Assembly: GCF_019396385.1 (NCBI RefSeq)
Contig: NZ_JAHKRN010000015.1
Coordinates: forward strand, 1 to 64,000
Source of the DNA: Nonomuraea harbinensis
Lineage (GTDB): Bacteria; Actinomycetota; Actinomycetes; Streptosporangiales; Streptosporangiaceae
Direction of reading: 5' to 3'
DNA length: 64,000 nucleotides
Shown: piece after piece, positions 8,677-17,076 of the stretch
Layout: every line of letters starts with the position of its first letter
Numbering within the stretch: position 1 is the first letter of the stretch
The notes under the pieces: model-generated
The model's input: the letters and a program-made list of their open reading frames with translations, nothing else
Database searches by the model: none
Told to the model about the DNA's origin: nothing
Program-made: the position numbers and the translations under genes

Positions 8677-8691
8677 CTCCCCATCGGGGAG
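8677..8691 (+). terminator. Short GC hairpin between micro-ORF and fxsB
   Basis: CTCCCC (8677-8682) pairs perfectly with GGGGAG (8686-8691) around a three-base loop. No uridine run follows, so it is either a weak terminator for the deaminase message or an attenuator-like element in the leader of fxsB. Confidence 0.35.
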
Positions 8692-8749
8692 CGCCTCGGT
8701 TAGCATCAGGAATCACTTCCTTGTCCGGCGGGTGCGGGGTGTTCCAAGG

Positions 8750-9979
8750 GTGATTGACCAAGGGGAAGACCCCGCACGAGAGTGGCCAGGCACTCTGGAC
8801 ATCCCGGAAATGCTCCGAAACGGGTGGAGTCCGCACCCCTTCCGTCAATTTCTTCTTAAAGTACACAGCCGCTGCAACCTCGCCTGCGACTACTGCTACG
8901 TCTACACGCTCGCCGACCAGAGCTGGCGATCCAGGCCCATGATCATGGCCCCCGAACTGGTGGACACGGTCGCACAGCGGATCGCGGAGCACGCGCGGGA
9001 CCACGCGCTCGACTCCGTGCGACTGATCCTGCACGGCGGCGAGCCCCTGCTGGCGGGTGCCGACTACCTACGGCAGGCTGTCCGGCTCGTCCGGGAAAAT
9101 GCTGGTCTCGAGGTGCGGGTCGACGCCGTCGTCCAGACCAACGGCGTGCTTCTGGACAAGGACGTACTGCGGGCCTTCGCGGAAGAGGGCATCCAGGTGG
9201 GGGTGAGCCTGGACGGCACCTCTGACGGCAACGACCGGAACCGCCGCTATGCGGACGGCCGCAGCAGCTATCCGGCAGTCGCGGAAGCGCTCACCCTCCT
9301 GGTGGAGCCGGAATTCCGCCACCTTTACAACGGCCTGCTGTGCACGGTCGATCTGGCGAATGACCCGGTGGCCACGTACGAAGCCTTGCTGCACTTCCAG
9401 CCGCCGGTGATCGACTTCCTCCTCCCGCACGGCACCTGGGACGTGCCGCCTCCGGGCCGTGTGCCCGACCCCGGTGCGACGCCCTACGGAGACTGGCTCG
9501 TGGCGGCCTTCGACCGCTGGTACGGAGCCAGTGGGGAGACCGTCGTCCGGCTCTTCCAGGAGATCATCCATCTGCTCCTCGGCCGCGCATCCGCCAGCGA
9601 GTCCGTAGGCCTCACTCCGTCCACCCTGGTGGTGATCGAGACCGACGGGACGATGGAGCAGACGGACTCATTGAAGGCCGTCGGGCACGGAGCGCCGGCG
9701 ACCGGGCTGAACATCGTCGACCACTCATTCGACCGCGCGCTCCAGCACCCAGGCGTGGTGGCCCGGCAACTGGCCTTCGAAGGACTCAGCGACACGTGCA
9801 AGGAGTGCGTCTACAGCAGGGTCTGCGGGGCCGGCCTCTACACGCACCGCTACCGCCGGGGCACCGGATTCCTGAACCCGTCCGTCTACTGCCCCGACCT
9901 GTATCAGCTGATCGGCCACATCCGCCAACGGCTTGTTGCCGATCTTCGCAGAGCCCGGCTTCCGAAGGGACCCCCATGA
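8750..9979 (+). CDS. fxsB: FxsB-family radical SAM/SPASM peptide-modifying enzyme
   Basis: This radical S-adenosylmethionine enzyme should modify the Fxs precursor peptide. The 4Fe-4S/SAM motif CNLACDYC (C-x3-C-x2-C) starts about residue 42, followed by YVYTLADQSWRSRP. The C-terminal cysteine-rich region has C-x2-C-x5-C (DTCKECVYSRVCGAG) and the FxsB hallmark GLYTHRYRRGTGF then NPSVYCPDL. Known FxsB-type enzymes belong to the three-residue cyclophane formers, joining an aromatic ring carbon to a beta carbon two residues on; the FxS tail of the precursor at 13913 fits that pattern. The frame is open back to 8642, but GTG 8750 gives the usual family N-terminal length. Its stop overlaps the next start (ATGA), so the HEXXH gene is translationally coupled. 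Confidence 0.9.
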   Translation: MIDQGEDPAREWPGTLDIPEMLRNGWSPHPFRQFLLKVHSRCNLACDYCYVYTLADQSWRSRPMIMAPELVDTVAQRIAEHARDHALDSVRLILHGGEPLLAGADYLRQAVRLVRENAGLEVRVDAVVQTNGVLLDKDVLRAFAEEGIQVGVSLDGTSDGNDRNRRYADGRSSYPAVAEALTLLVEPEFRHLYNGLLCTVDLANDPVATYEALLHFQPPVIDFLLPHGTWDVPPPGRVPDPGATPYGDWLVAAFDRWYGASGETVVRLFQEIIHLLLGRASASESVGLTPSTLVVIETDGTMEQTDSLKAVGHGAPATGLNIVDHSFDRALQHPGVVARQLAFEGLSDTCKECVYSRVCGAGLYTHRYRRGTGFLNPSVYCPDLYQLIGHIRQRLVADLRRARLPKGPP

Positions 9980-11229
9980 ACCCACGAGTTCACCGGTTGC
10001 CCGATGACATCCTCGCCCGGCTGGCGTCCGGTGGCGGCGGCGCGGAGGCCGCCCGCCAGCTTGTGGCGGCCGAGCGCAGCAAGCACCGGCTGCTCGTGTT
10101 GGGCGTCGTCCGGCTCGCGGGCTCCCATCCGGCCGTGGGGCGGGCGTACGACCTGCTCGCCGAGGTCGAGAAGCACGCGCCGCGAGCCGTGGAGAGTGTG
10201 ATCGCTCATCCGGCGGTCGGAGCGTGGGCGTCGCACGTCATCCGGTCGCGTGAAACCGCGGACTTCTCCGGCAGTGTCCAACTCGGTGCGCTGGCGGCGG
10301 TAGCCGCGATCAGGGCATGCCGTCCGGTGCGCGTCGAGGTACCCGCGCCGGACGGCCGGATCATGCTGCCGTCGCTGGGTGAGATCGTGATCCCGGGGAA
10401 GGCCGACCTGGTAGACCTGCACCTGCATGCCGACGGGACGGTCGAGGTGGGTGGGCGGCGGGTGAACGTCCACGATGACGAGGGGCAGTTCTGGCGGCCG
10501 TTGCGGCGCATCGGCGTGGGCGGCTTCAGCCTATGGGTGGACGACCTGGACCCCTTCCGGTGGTCCCCCGACAACGTGCCCGACGACAGACTGTCCACGG
10601 CCGAACTGGACATCTGGCGCGAATATCTCCAGGTCTCATGGCAAGTGCTGAAAGCGCGGCATTGGACGCTCGCCGATGAGACCGCCGAAATCGTCTCCGT
10701 GCTGACACCCATTACCGGTCCGGAATACCGCATGAACAGTGCTACGGCCCGGGACAGATTCGGTGCCATCGGTATGTCGACTCCTCATGAGTGGCGATGG
10801 CTCGCTTACACGTTCGCGCACGAGGTCCAGCACGCGAAGCTCGGCGCGGTGCTGGACATCCTGGAGTTGCTGGAGCCGGACGACGGCGGATACTACGCGC
10901 CCTGGCGTCCCGACCCCCGGCCGCTGGCAGGCTTGCTGCAGGGCGTATACGCGCACGTGGGAGTCGCGGGTTTCTGGCGCCGTGAGCGTGCCCACGATAC
11001 GGACCAGCAGGCGCACGTCGAGTTCGCGCACTGGCGGCAGGCCGCGTACGAGGCGACGGGAACGCTGCTCGACAGCGGTCGGCTGACTGCTCCCGGCGAG
11101 CGGTTCGTGACCGCCATGCGGAGCACGCTGGCGGACTGGATGGCCGAGAGCGTGCCGCGAACTGCCCTGGCCGCCGCGGACGAGCGGGCGGCAGCGCACC
11201 GGGAAGCATGGCTGGCGCGTAACACGTGA
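9976..11229 (+). CDS. HEXXH-motif putative peptide-modification protein of the Fxs locus
   Basis: This 417-residue protein carries the metallopeptidase-like motif HEVQH at residues 282-286, the defining feature of HEXXH proteins encoded next to FxsB enzymes. The N-terminal half is helical and Arg/Ala-rich with conserved stretches WASHVIRSRE and HLHADGTVEV. A further acidic/His segment DTDQQAHVEFAHWRQAA follows about 70 residues after the motif and could supply another metal ligand. Start ATG 9976 overlaps the fxsB stop by four bases. In related actinobacteria this domain is found fused to or beside FxsB. Whether it is a protease that trims the precursor or a hydroxylase/other metal enzyme is not known; no signal peptide is present. 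Confidence 0.88.
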   Translation: MNPRVHRLPDDILARLASGGGGAEAARQLVAAERSKHRLLVLGVVRLAGSHPAVGRAYDLLAEVEKHAPRAVESVIAHPAVGAWASHVIRSRETADFSGSVQLGALAAVAAIRACRPVRVEVPAPDGRIMLPSLGEIVIPGKADLVDLHLHADGTVEVGGRRVNVHDDEGQFWRPLRRIGVGGFSLWVDDLDPFRWSPDNVPDDRLSTAELDIWREYLQVSWQVLKARHWTLADETAEIVSVLTPITGPEYRMNSATARDRFGAIGMSTPHEWRWLAYTFAHEVQHAKLGAVLDILELLEPDDGGYYAPWRPDPRPLAGLLQGVYAHVGVAGFWRRERAHDTDQQAHVEFAHWRQAAYEATGTLLDSGRLTAPGERFVTAMRSTLADWMAESVPRTALAAADERAAAHREAWLARNT

Positions 11230-11237
11230 TTCCCGCG

Positions 11238-13772
11238 TCAGAGGCTGATGGGGTCACAGTCCCATCTGAAGCGTCTCCACTTCGAGGCGTGGACCCTTTC
11301 CGGGTGCTCGGGGGTGTATCTCTCGTAGCCTCGCATCGCGTCCTCGTACAGTGCCTGCGCCTGTTCCGGCTTCCCGTCGGCATGCAGGTCGAGTGCGAGA
11401 TTCACGGTTGCCGAAAGGGACAGTAGGTTGTCGGGCCCGAAGAACTCGCGCACCTGCTCCAGGACGACCTCGCCCCGTTTGCGGGCTTCGGCGATGCCGC
11501 CGAGCGCCGCTATGTCGCTGGTCAGGTTGAGGGCGGCGCCGAAGACGTAAGCGTGCTTGGGCCCCAGCCTGTCTCGCAGCCCGTCATGGGCCCTCTGGTC
11601 AAGCTTTCGCGCCTCCTCGGCGTCTCCACGGAGGTTGAAGAGCGAGGCGCGGTCCATCAAGCAGCCGTAGGTGAACGGATGTTCATCGCCGAAGATGGAA
11701 CGGTAGCGCTCGAGGGCCTGTCGCGTCATGGCCATCGTCTCTTCGGAGCGGCCGGCTTGTCGCAAGATGTTGCCGAACGCTACCTGCGTTGCCACGGTCT
11801 CCGGGTAGTCCGGACCGAAGATCTTGTTCAATCTGGTGTACGTCTCTTCGATGAGTTCCAGAGCTCCATCGATGTCCCCACGCCGACGGCGGGCGATGGA
11901 CAGATCACGGGCGGTCACGAGCGTGAGCGGATGTTCGACGCCCAGCTCACTCTGCCCATGGGCGTATGCTTCCTCTCCCACGTCGCACGCCTGGTCGTGA
12001 TCGCCGTACAACCTGACCGTGCGCGCCAGGCCGTTCCACGAGGCCTGCAGGTCCCACTTGCTGACCCCGGACTTGGCGCTGCTCTGTTCCATGTAGACCA
12101 GTTGCGCGAGATCGAGCGCGGAGTCGAACTGGCTGAGCAGGAGGTGGTCGAGCGCCAGGTTGTTGAGCACACGCAGGGTGGCGGGGACGACCCTGCCGAA
12201 GACCTCCTCGTGCAGCTTCAGCGACTCAGTGTCCTGCTGGAACGCCTCCCGGAACATCCCCCTGGCACGGAGGTTCGCGGCAATGGTCAGCCTGATGCGC
12301 AGCGTCTCTTCGTTCTTCTCACCGAAGACCTCGCGCATGTAGTCGAAGGTCTCCTCGTTGAGCGCGCGCGACTCGTCGAAGGCGCCGGCCTGCCACATGA
12401 CGTTCCCCAGGTGCCGCCGCAGCCGAAGGACGTTCTCGTCCTTCTCGTTCTCCTCGGACATGCCCGTCCAGTGAACGAGAAAATCCTCAGCGTACTTTCG
12501 CGCCGAGGAGTAGTTCGCGACCCGGAAGAGGTAGCGGGTGATGTCGATGGCGAACCGTTGCACCCCGTGGTCGGCGCACTCGACGACGCCCGCGGGGCGC
12601 AGATGGGGGATCAGGTCGGCGTAGTCGGGCCAGTTGGCGGTGTCCTCCGGGTCGCCGGGGGAGCCGCCCGCGAGCAGGAGGTGCACCTCGTGCTTGTACT
12701 CTTCGCGCTTGTCCGGTTCCACGGAATCACGCAGCAGGGCCTGGACCAGTCGGTGCACCTGTACGGTGCCAGCATCCTTTTCGATCTTCACCAAGGCGAA
12801 CCGGTTGAGCTCCCCGAACGCCTGGGCCATCAGGATGGGTTTCGCCAGGATGGGGGCCATCAGCTTGACGCCGCTCTTGCTTCCCCGGCGGAAGACGGCG
12901 CGTGGAATCGGGTCCGGCCCGAAGAAAGCCAGACAGCGCAGCATCGTCGCGGCTTCGGGGAGCCGGTTCTCGATCTCGTTCACCGAAAGTTGCCAGGCGG
13001 CCGTCATCGACAGCGGATACTCGGTCGATTTGCCGAGGTTCAGTAGGTCGCTGGCCTGCAGGGCGAGCTGTTCGACGTACTCCTCGGTCGACATGCCGGT
13101 CATGACCTGGAGGGCGGCCGCCTGCTCCAGCGCCAGAGGCAGGTCGCCGAGCTCGCCCGCCAGGTGCTCCGCCTCCTTCTGCGGCACCTCCTTGCGCAGG
13201 CGCTTGCGGAGGAACGCGACGCTCTCCTCCGTGGAGAAGACGTCCACGGGCACCGTCTCGGCCACGCCGCTCCACCGGCTGTTGCGTGAGGTGATCAGCA
13301 CGTGTCCCGGGCCGCCCTCCGGGATGAACTCGCGGATCTCTTCGGGCTCGTCCGCGTTGTCGAAGATGAGCAACCACCGCTCGACCGGATCGCCGCGCTG
13401 CAGCGCGTCACGGACGGACGCGGCGGCCTCCTCGATGCCGACGCTGTTCGCCGGACGCAGCTTGAGATCCTCGGCGAGGGTCGCGAGCGTGCTCGGCACG
13501 AGCATCGGCTGGTCTGCCGGCACCCACCAGACCAGGTCGTAGGAACCGCGATAGCGCCACGCGTATTCGATCGCCAGCTGGGTCTTCCCGACCCCGCCCA
13601 GCCCTTGCAGCGCCTGAGGCACGACAGCCGCTTTGGTGGTGGAGATGATGCTCGCCCGCAATTGATCGAGCAAATTCTCCCTGCCGGTGAAGTGCTTGTT
13701 GCGACCCGGGATCCTCTTGCCCCAGATCGCCGGCATCTGGAACGGTTCCTGTGGAGCGGCCTGCTGATCCAT
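11238..13772 (-). CDS. fxsT: FxsT: NB-ARC/TPR STAND protein of the FxSxx-COOH system
   Basis: This 844-residue signal-transduction NTPase is convergent with the HEXXH gene and divergent from the precursor gene. After a short N-terminus (PAIWGKRIPGRNKHFTGRE) comes the NB-ARC core: Walker A GLGGVGKT at 57-64, Walker B LLIFDNAD at 134-141 and sensor-like TSRN at 161-164. A winged-helix-like region and then at least eight to ten TPR units fill residues of about 420-840, with repeated blocks such as HPLTLVTARDLSIARR and HPFTYGCLMDRASLF. The start ATG 13772 has AGGAGG about ten bases upstream; longer upstream reading is unlikely. FxSxx-COOH-system TPR proteins of this layout are known to accompany fxsA/fxsB, probably as sensor or regulator. 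The exact role is unproven. Confidence 0.9.
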   Translation of the reverse strand: MDQQAAPQEPFQMPAIWGKRIPGRNKHFTGRENLLDQLRASIISTTKAAVVPQALQGLGGVGKTQLAIEYAWRYRGSYDLVWWVPADQPMLVPSTLATLAEDLKLRPANSVGIEEAAASVRDALQRGDPVERWLLIFDNADEPEEIREFIPEGGPGHVLITSRNSRWSGVAETVPVDVFSTEESVAFLRKRLRKEVPQKEAEHLAGELGDLPLALEQAAALQVMTGMSTEEYVEQLALQASDLLNLGKSTEYPLSMTAAWQLSVNEIENRLPEAATMLRCLAFFGPDPIPRAVFRRGSKSGVKLMAPILAKPILMAQAFGELNRFALVKIEKDAGTVQVHRLVQALLRDSVEPDKREEYKHEVHLLLAGGSPGDPEDTANWPDYADLIPHLRPAGVVECADHGVQRFAIDITRYLFRVANYSSARKYAEDFLVHWTGMSEENEKDENVLRLRRHLGNVMWQAGAFDESRALNEETFDYMREVFGEKNEETLRIRLTIAANLRARGMFREAFQQDTESLKLHEEVFGRVVPATLRVLNNLALDHLLLSQFDSALDLAQLVYMEQSSAKSGVSKWDLQASWNGLARTVRLYGDHDQACDVGEEAYAHGQSELGVEHPLTLVTARDLSIARRRRGDIDGALELIEETYTRLNKIFGPDYPETVATQVAFGNILRQAGRSEETMAMTRQALERYRSIFGDEHPFTYGCLMDRASLFNLRGDAEEARKLDQRAHDGLRDRLGPKHAYVFGAALNLTSDIAALGGIAEARKRGEVVLEQVREFFGPDNLLSLSATVNLALDLHADGKPEQAQALYEDAMRGYERYTPEHPERVHASKWRRFRWDCDPISL

Positions 13773-13852
13773 GAACCAATCGCCTCCTGTCTGCTTGATT
13801 TTCCCTCCTGTGATTGATTTTGGCGATGGATGGCCGGAGACTCTGTGTGAAG

Positions 13853-13896
13853 AACCGCTACGGTTAAGCATTTCAGGTGTTACGGGCGACCGTAAC
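13853..13896. promoter_or_regulatory. Two inverted repeats upstream of fxsA
   Basis: In the fxsT-fxsA divergent region, AACCG-CTA-CGGTT spans 13853-13865 and a perfect 7+4+7 dyad, GTTACGG-GCGA-CCGTAAC, spans 13879-13896, ending 16 bases before the fxsA ATG. The pair could be operators for a regulator of the precursor gene, or hairpins in its leader. The second would sequester bases just ahead of the ribosome site AGGGGGAGA. Confidence 0.5.
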
Positions 13897-13912
13897 GGGC
13901 CAGGGGGAGAGC

Positions 13913-14062
13913 ATGAGCGATATGTCCACGACTGGGCTGATTGATGTGGGTGAAGTCGATCTGGAAGCGCTCAAGAGTCTTGACATCTCGGCTCTGAGCA
14001 GGGTGTGGGAGCGATTGGCCGAGGGAAGCGGCGTTGTTGCCAGCTTCCAATCCGCGGTCTGA
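13913..14062 (+). CDS. fxsA: FxsA: FxSxx-COOH RiPP precursor peptide
   Basis: This is a 49-residue peptide ending in Phe-Gln-Ser-Ala-Val at the C-terminal carboxylate, exactly the F-x-S-x-x pattern that names the family. The leader has the expected acidic helical make-up, TGLIDVGEVDLEALKSLD, then SALSRVWERLAEGSGVV before the core. Start ATG 13913 has AGGGGGAGA immediately upstream; an extended GTG start at 13877 would run through the inverted repeat and is less likely. It is the predicted substrate of the radical SAM enzyme FxsB 4 kb upstream, which may link the Phe ring to the Ser beta carbon. No second FxSxx tail was found in neighbouring proteins. Peptide fate (secreted, membrane or intracellular) is unknown. 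Confidence 0.88.
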   Translation: MSDMSTTGLIDVGEVDLEALKSLDISALSRVWERLAEGSGVVASFQSAV

Positions 14063-14260
14063 CTCAGTCGTCTCCGGGCGAGCTCCCACATAGGGCATGC
14101 CTGGATACCTTATGCCGGATAGATATGTCATGTATTTCCGGCTGACCATGGGACCCGCTGCTCCGAATCTCTAGAATTGATTACGCCCCGCCACCATGCG
14201 ATGTCGACTATGGATAGTTGGTAGGGGGCGTGGTGATCAGTGTTGGGGAGGGTGGCGCAG

Positions 14261-14674
14261 ATGGATCTGGCGGCGGTGGCAGGTGAGGTAGCTCTCATCG
14301 CAGGTGGGGCGGCTGTTGAGGGACTCGCGCAAGATGTGACCAAGAGCCTGGTGGAGAGAATCCGGGAGCGTATTCGCAGCGTTTTCGGAGGAGATCCACG
14401 ATCCGTGGATGCTCTGGAACAGGCTATGGCGACGCCTGAGAACCAGGACGCGATCAACGAACTTGCCAGGGCGCTGTGCTGGTATGCCGAGCGCGACCCG
14501 AGGTTCGCCGAAGAACTGGCTGAATGGGAACCCTACAAGGCTTCTGTGGGGACGGCGGTGCAAGCTTCTCCAGGGACGGTAGTGCAAAACGGGGATGCCC
14601 GCCGGGACCTGTTCATGGCGGCTGGCAATATGACCGTGGATCAGTCTAAGGCGAAGTCGTCGCCAGATGGCTGA
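14261..14674 (+). CDS. Small alpha-helical (Bell-like) effector candidate with C-terminal amyloid-type motif
   Basis: This 137-residue protein overlaps the NB-ARC/TPR gene by eight bases (ATGGCTGA). Residues 1-90 form a helical domain with a small-residue hydrophobic N-terminus (AAVAGEVALIAGGAAVEGLA) that could insert into membranes. The C-terminal 30 residues are polar and end in a motif at about 109-125, QNGDARRDLFMAAGNMTV. This matches, without gaps, QNTTAQRDGFNAGRNLNI near the N-terminus of the adjacent receptor. That arrangement is how bacterial amyloid signalling sequences (BASS) work: the receptor templates the effector's motif, and a pore-forming Bell domain kills the cell. The ATG at 14261 has GGGGAGG upstream; GTG 14240 is less likely. 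The motif match is observed; pore formation is inferred. Confidence 0.6.
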   Translation: MDLAAVAGEVALIAGGAAVEGLAQDVTKSLVERIRERIRSVFGGDPRSVDALEQAMATPENQDAINELARALCWYAERDPRFAEELAEWEPYKASVGTAVQASPGTVVQNGDARRDLFMAAGNMTVDQSKAKSSPDG

Positions 14675-16730
14675 CGAGCCTCTCCCTCAAGCCGGGACGC
14701 GCCAAAACACCACTGCACAGAGGGACGGCTTCAACGCCGGCCGTAATCTGAACATCAACAACTATTACTCTCCCGGGAAGAGCGCACCGGGCGCAACGCG
14801 AGCGCACGGAGTGTTGTTCCCTCCGCTGGGACGCCTGCCGAAGCGAGTACGAGGCCGCGAACCTCTGCTGGAGCAGCTGCGGGTGTTGCTGGCGGGGCCG
14901 GACGGCCGAGTGCATGTGCTGGCGGGCTTGGGAGGCACGGGCAAATCCACCGTGGCCCTGCAACTGGCCGAACTGGCGGTACAGGACGGGCGTCCGGTCT
15001 GGTGGGCCTCGGCGGTGGACGCGGCGAACCTGTCCGGCTCGCTGCTGGTTCTGGCGCGGGCGTTGGGAGCGGACGACTGGCAGGTCGATGAGGCCAGAAC
15101 CGGCCGCCAGCCTGCATGCGACGTGCTGTGGCAGGTGCTGGAGGCCCATCGAGACTGGCTGCTCGTGATCGATGACGCTGATGACGTCGCGAAGTTGGAG
15201 ACGGCCGGCCGCACGGTGGGGGATGGCAACGGGTGGCTACGCGGGTCGAGATCCGGGCTGGTTCTGGTCAGCACACGCGACGGTGATCCGCGGCACTGGG
15301 GACACGGGTCCGAACTTCACCTTGTGGGGTGTCTGAGCAAGAAGCACGGCGGCCAGGTGCTGGTGGACCTGGCTCCTGGGGCCGGTGACATCACCGAGGC
15401 CGAGGCTCTGGCCGAACGGCTGGCAGGCCTGGTCCTTGCGTTGCACCATGCCGGGTCACAATTGGCGTCTCCTTTCGCTCAGCAGCAATCCTTCGCTGAT
15501 TACCGACAGGTCCTGGAGTCCGAGGGGACTGCCGTACTGGGCGGTACGGCAGGTGAGGTGGACGATCGGGTCGTGGTGGGCCGGACATGGGAACTGTCGC
15601 TGGCTCAACTGGAGACGGCGGGAGTGGGGCAGGCGCGAGGTCTGCTGGGGGTGCTGGCTTGGTTCGCGCCCGCCGTTCCCATACCGGTGAGTGGGCTGGA
15701 TCATGCCATCCTCGGCAGGGCCTGCGGCAGTCCTGATCGCGCCGGGGTTGTCGCGGGGCTGGAAGCATTGCTCTCGGTGGGGCTGATCCAGGCACCGTTG
15801 CTGACAGCGGACGGTGCGACGGCGGAGGGGGTCGCCGATGTGATGGTCAACCCTCTGGTCGCCGAGACGGTTCGCGAGCGTCTCGATTATGTGGAGACCG
15901 ACCGTACTGCTTCCGCTGCCACGGAACTGCTGGTGCACGCGACCGCAGACCTGCAGGCGGACGGGCCTGCACGTCGGCCGGCATGGCAGAAGTGGTCGGC
16001 CCATCTTGAGGAAATGCTGGACGTGGCCGGACCGCAAGTGCGTGGACCCGTACTCGAGAACCTGATGAGCACCGCGTACGTCGCGGCGACGATGCTGCTG
16101 TGGGCCGGTTTGTACGAAGCCTCGGTGAAAATAACGGAGGCCGCGATAAAACATCTGCCCAGCCTCGCCGCCGATCACCCTGTCGCCCGGTCCCTGCGGC
16201 GGATACAGGCGGGTGCGTATCAGTATGTCGACAGGAAGTCCGAGGCCGAACACATCTACCACGAGTTGTTGTCCACGGTGCCGGACGGCGACACGGAACT
16301 ATTGGATATCCGGGCTGACCACGCGCGCTTCGTGGCAGAGGAGAAGGGGTCCGCCGAGGCCGAACACCTCCTTCGCGCGTTGCTGCGCGATCAGGAAACT
16401 GAATTGGGTGTTGATGACGAGCGTACGCTGGCCACCCGTTACGAGATCGCGCGGACTGTAGCGGGACGGGGAGATCTAGCCGAGGCCGAGAATCTCCTCC
16501 GGGCGGTGCTCCGAGATCAGGAAACGAGTTTAGGCGCCGACTATCAGGCAACCCTTGCCACGCGATATGAGCTCGCCTGGGTGCTGGCGAAGCGGGGCGA
16601 CCGGACCGGGGCCGAGCACACCTTCCGACAGCTCCTTACGCAACAAACAAAAGAGCTGGGCAGTGACCACCCGCACACCCAGCTGACGCTTCGTTCGCTG
16701 TCGAGTTTGAACGGCGAAAACAGCGTTTAG
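14667..16730 (+). CDS. NB-ARC/TPR NLR-like receptor with N-terminal amyloid-type motif
   Basis: This 687-residue STAND NTPase is built like a bacterial NLR. Residues 13-34 hold the amyloid-type motif shared with the overlapping upstream gene. The NB-ARC domain follows: Walker A GLGGTGKST at 87-95, Walker B LLVIDDADD at 165-173 and a VSTRDGD sensor near 205. A helical region leads into C-terminal TPRs, including three near-identical 42-residue units (LLRALLRDQETELG, LLRAVLRDQETSLG, TFRQLLTQQTKELG) each followed by TLATRYELA-type wording. TPRs would sense the ligand, nucleotide exchange would oligomerise the protein, and the N-terminal motif would seed the effector. The hairpin at 16800-16822 may end the transcript. 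The signal recognised is unknown. Confidence 0.85.
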   Translation: MADEPLPQAGTRQNTTAQRDGFNAGRNLNINNYYSPGKSAPGATRAHGVLFPPLGRLPKRVRGREPLLEQLRVLLAGPDGRVHVLAGLGGTGKSTVALQLAELAVQDGRPVWWASAVDAANLSGSLLVLARALGADDWQVDEARTGRQPACDVLWQVLEAHRDWLLVIDDADDVAKLETAGRTVGDGNGWLRGSRSGLVLVSTRDGDPRHWGHGSELHLVGCLSKKHGGQVLVDLAPGAGDITEAEALAERLAGLVLALHHAGSQLASPFAQQQSFADYRQVLESEGTAVLGGTAGEVDDRVVVGRTWELSLAQLETAGVGQARGLLGVLAWFAPAVPIPVSGLDHAILGRACGSPDRAGVVAGLEALLSVGLIQAPLLTADGATAEGVADVMVNPLVAETVRERLDYVETDRTASAATELLVHATADLQADGPARRPAWQKWSAHLEEMLDVAGPQVRGPVLENLMSTAYVAATMLLWAGLYEASVKITEAAIKHLPSLAADHPVARSLRRIQAGAYQYVDRKSEAEHIYHELLSTVPDGDTELLDIRADHARFVAEEKGSAEAEHLLRALLRDQETELGVDDERTLATRYEIARTVAGRGDLAEAENLLRAVLRDQETSLGADYQATLATRYELAWVLAKRGDRTGAEHTFRQLLTQQTKELGSDHPHTQLTLRSLSSLNGENSV

Positions 16731-17076
16731 CGCTGTTGTGCTGGTGATGGCGGCAAGACGAGGAGAACATGTAAGGGCTGCCCGCGTGGGGAAGCGACTG
16801 CCATCCCCGCTTTACGGATGGCCGTATTCGAGATGTAAGGATCACCAGGGAGGAGTCTCGAAGGTCGATGGTGCCGGACTGCGGGCGCCCCTGACCCGGA
16901 ACTCAGCCGAATGCCGCTCGAGCGTTCCTCCCGGTTGCGTATTTTGCAACCTTCGGGCTTTGGGCAAGTATGGTTGAGTCACCTGAACTCCCCGCATCCG
17001 GGGTGCAGGATCTTCGTCATGAACGGTGATGACGAACGGCGTACTGGTGCGATTACATCTGCGGGCGGGTGTGGCA
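16731..17076. other. Non-coding gap after the NLR-like gene, with two hairpins
   Basis: I see no supportable gene in this 346-base stretch. It contains GCCATCC/GGATGGC (16800-16806 with 16816-16822), a seven-pair stem with a nine-base loop, and GGTTGC/GCAACC (16933-16938 with 16946-16951). The first is a plausible Rho-independent-like terminator lacking a U-run. The second may precede the promoter of the nSTAND1 gene. Confidence 0.4.

Noticed and set aside
8642-8749. Upstream extension of fxsB
   Set aside because: It adds residues unlike the family and crosses the hairpin and micro-ORF; GTG 8750 gives the usual length.
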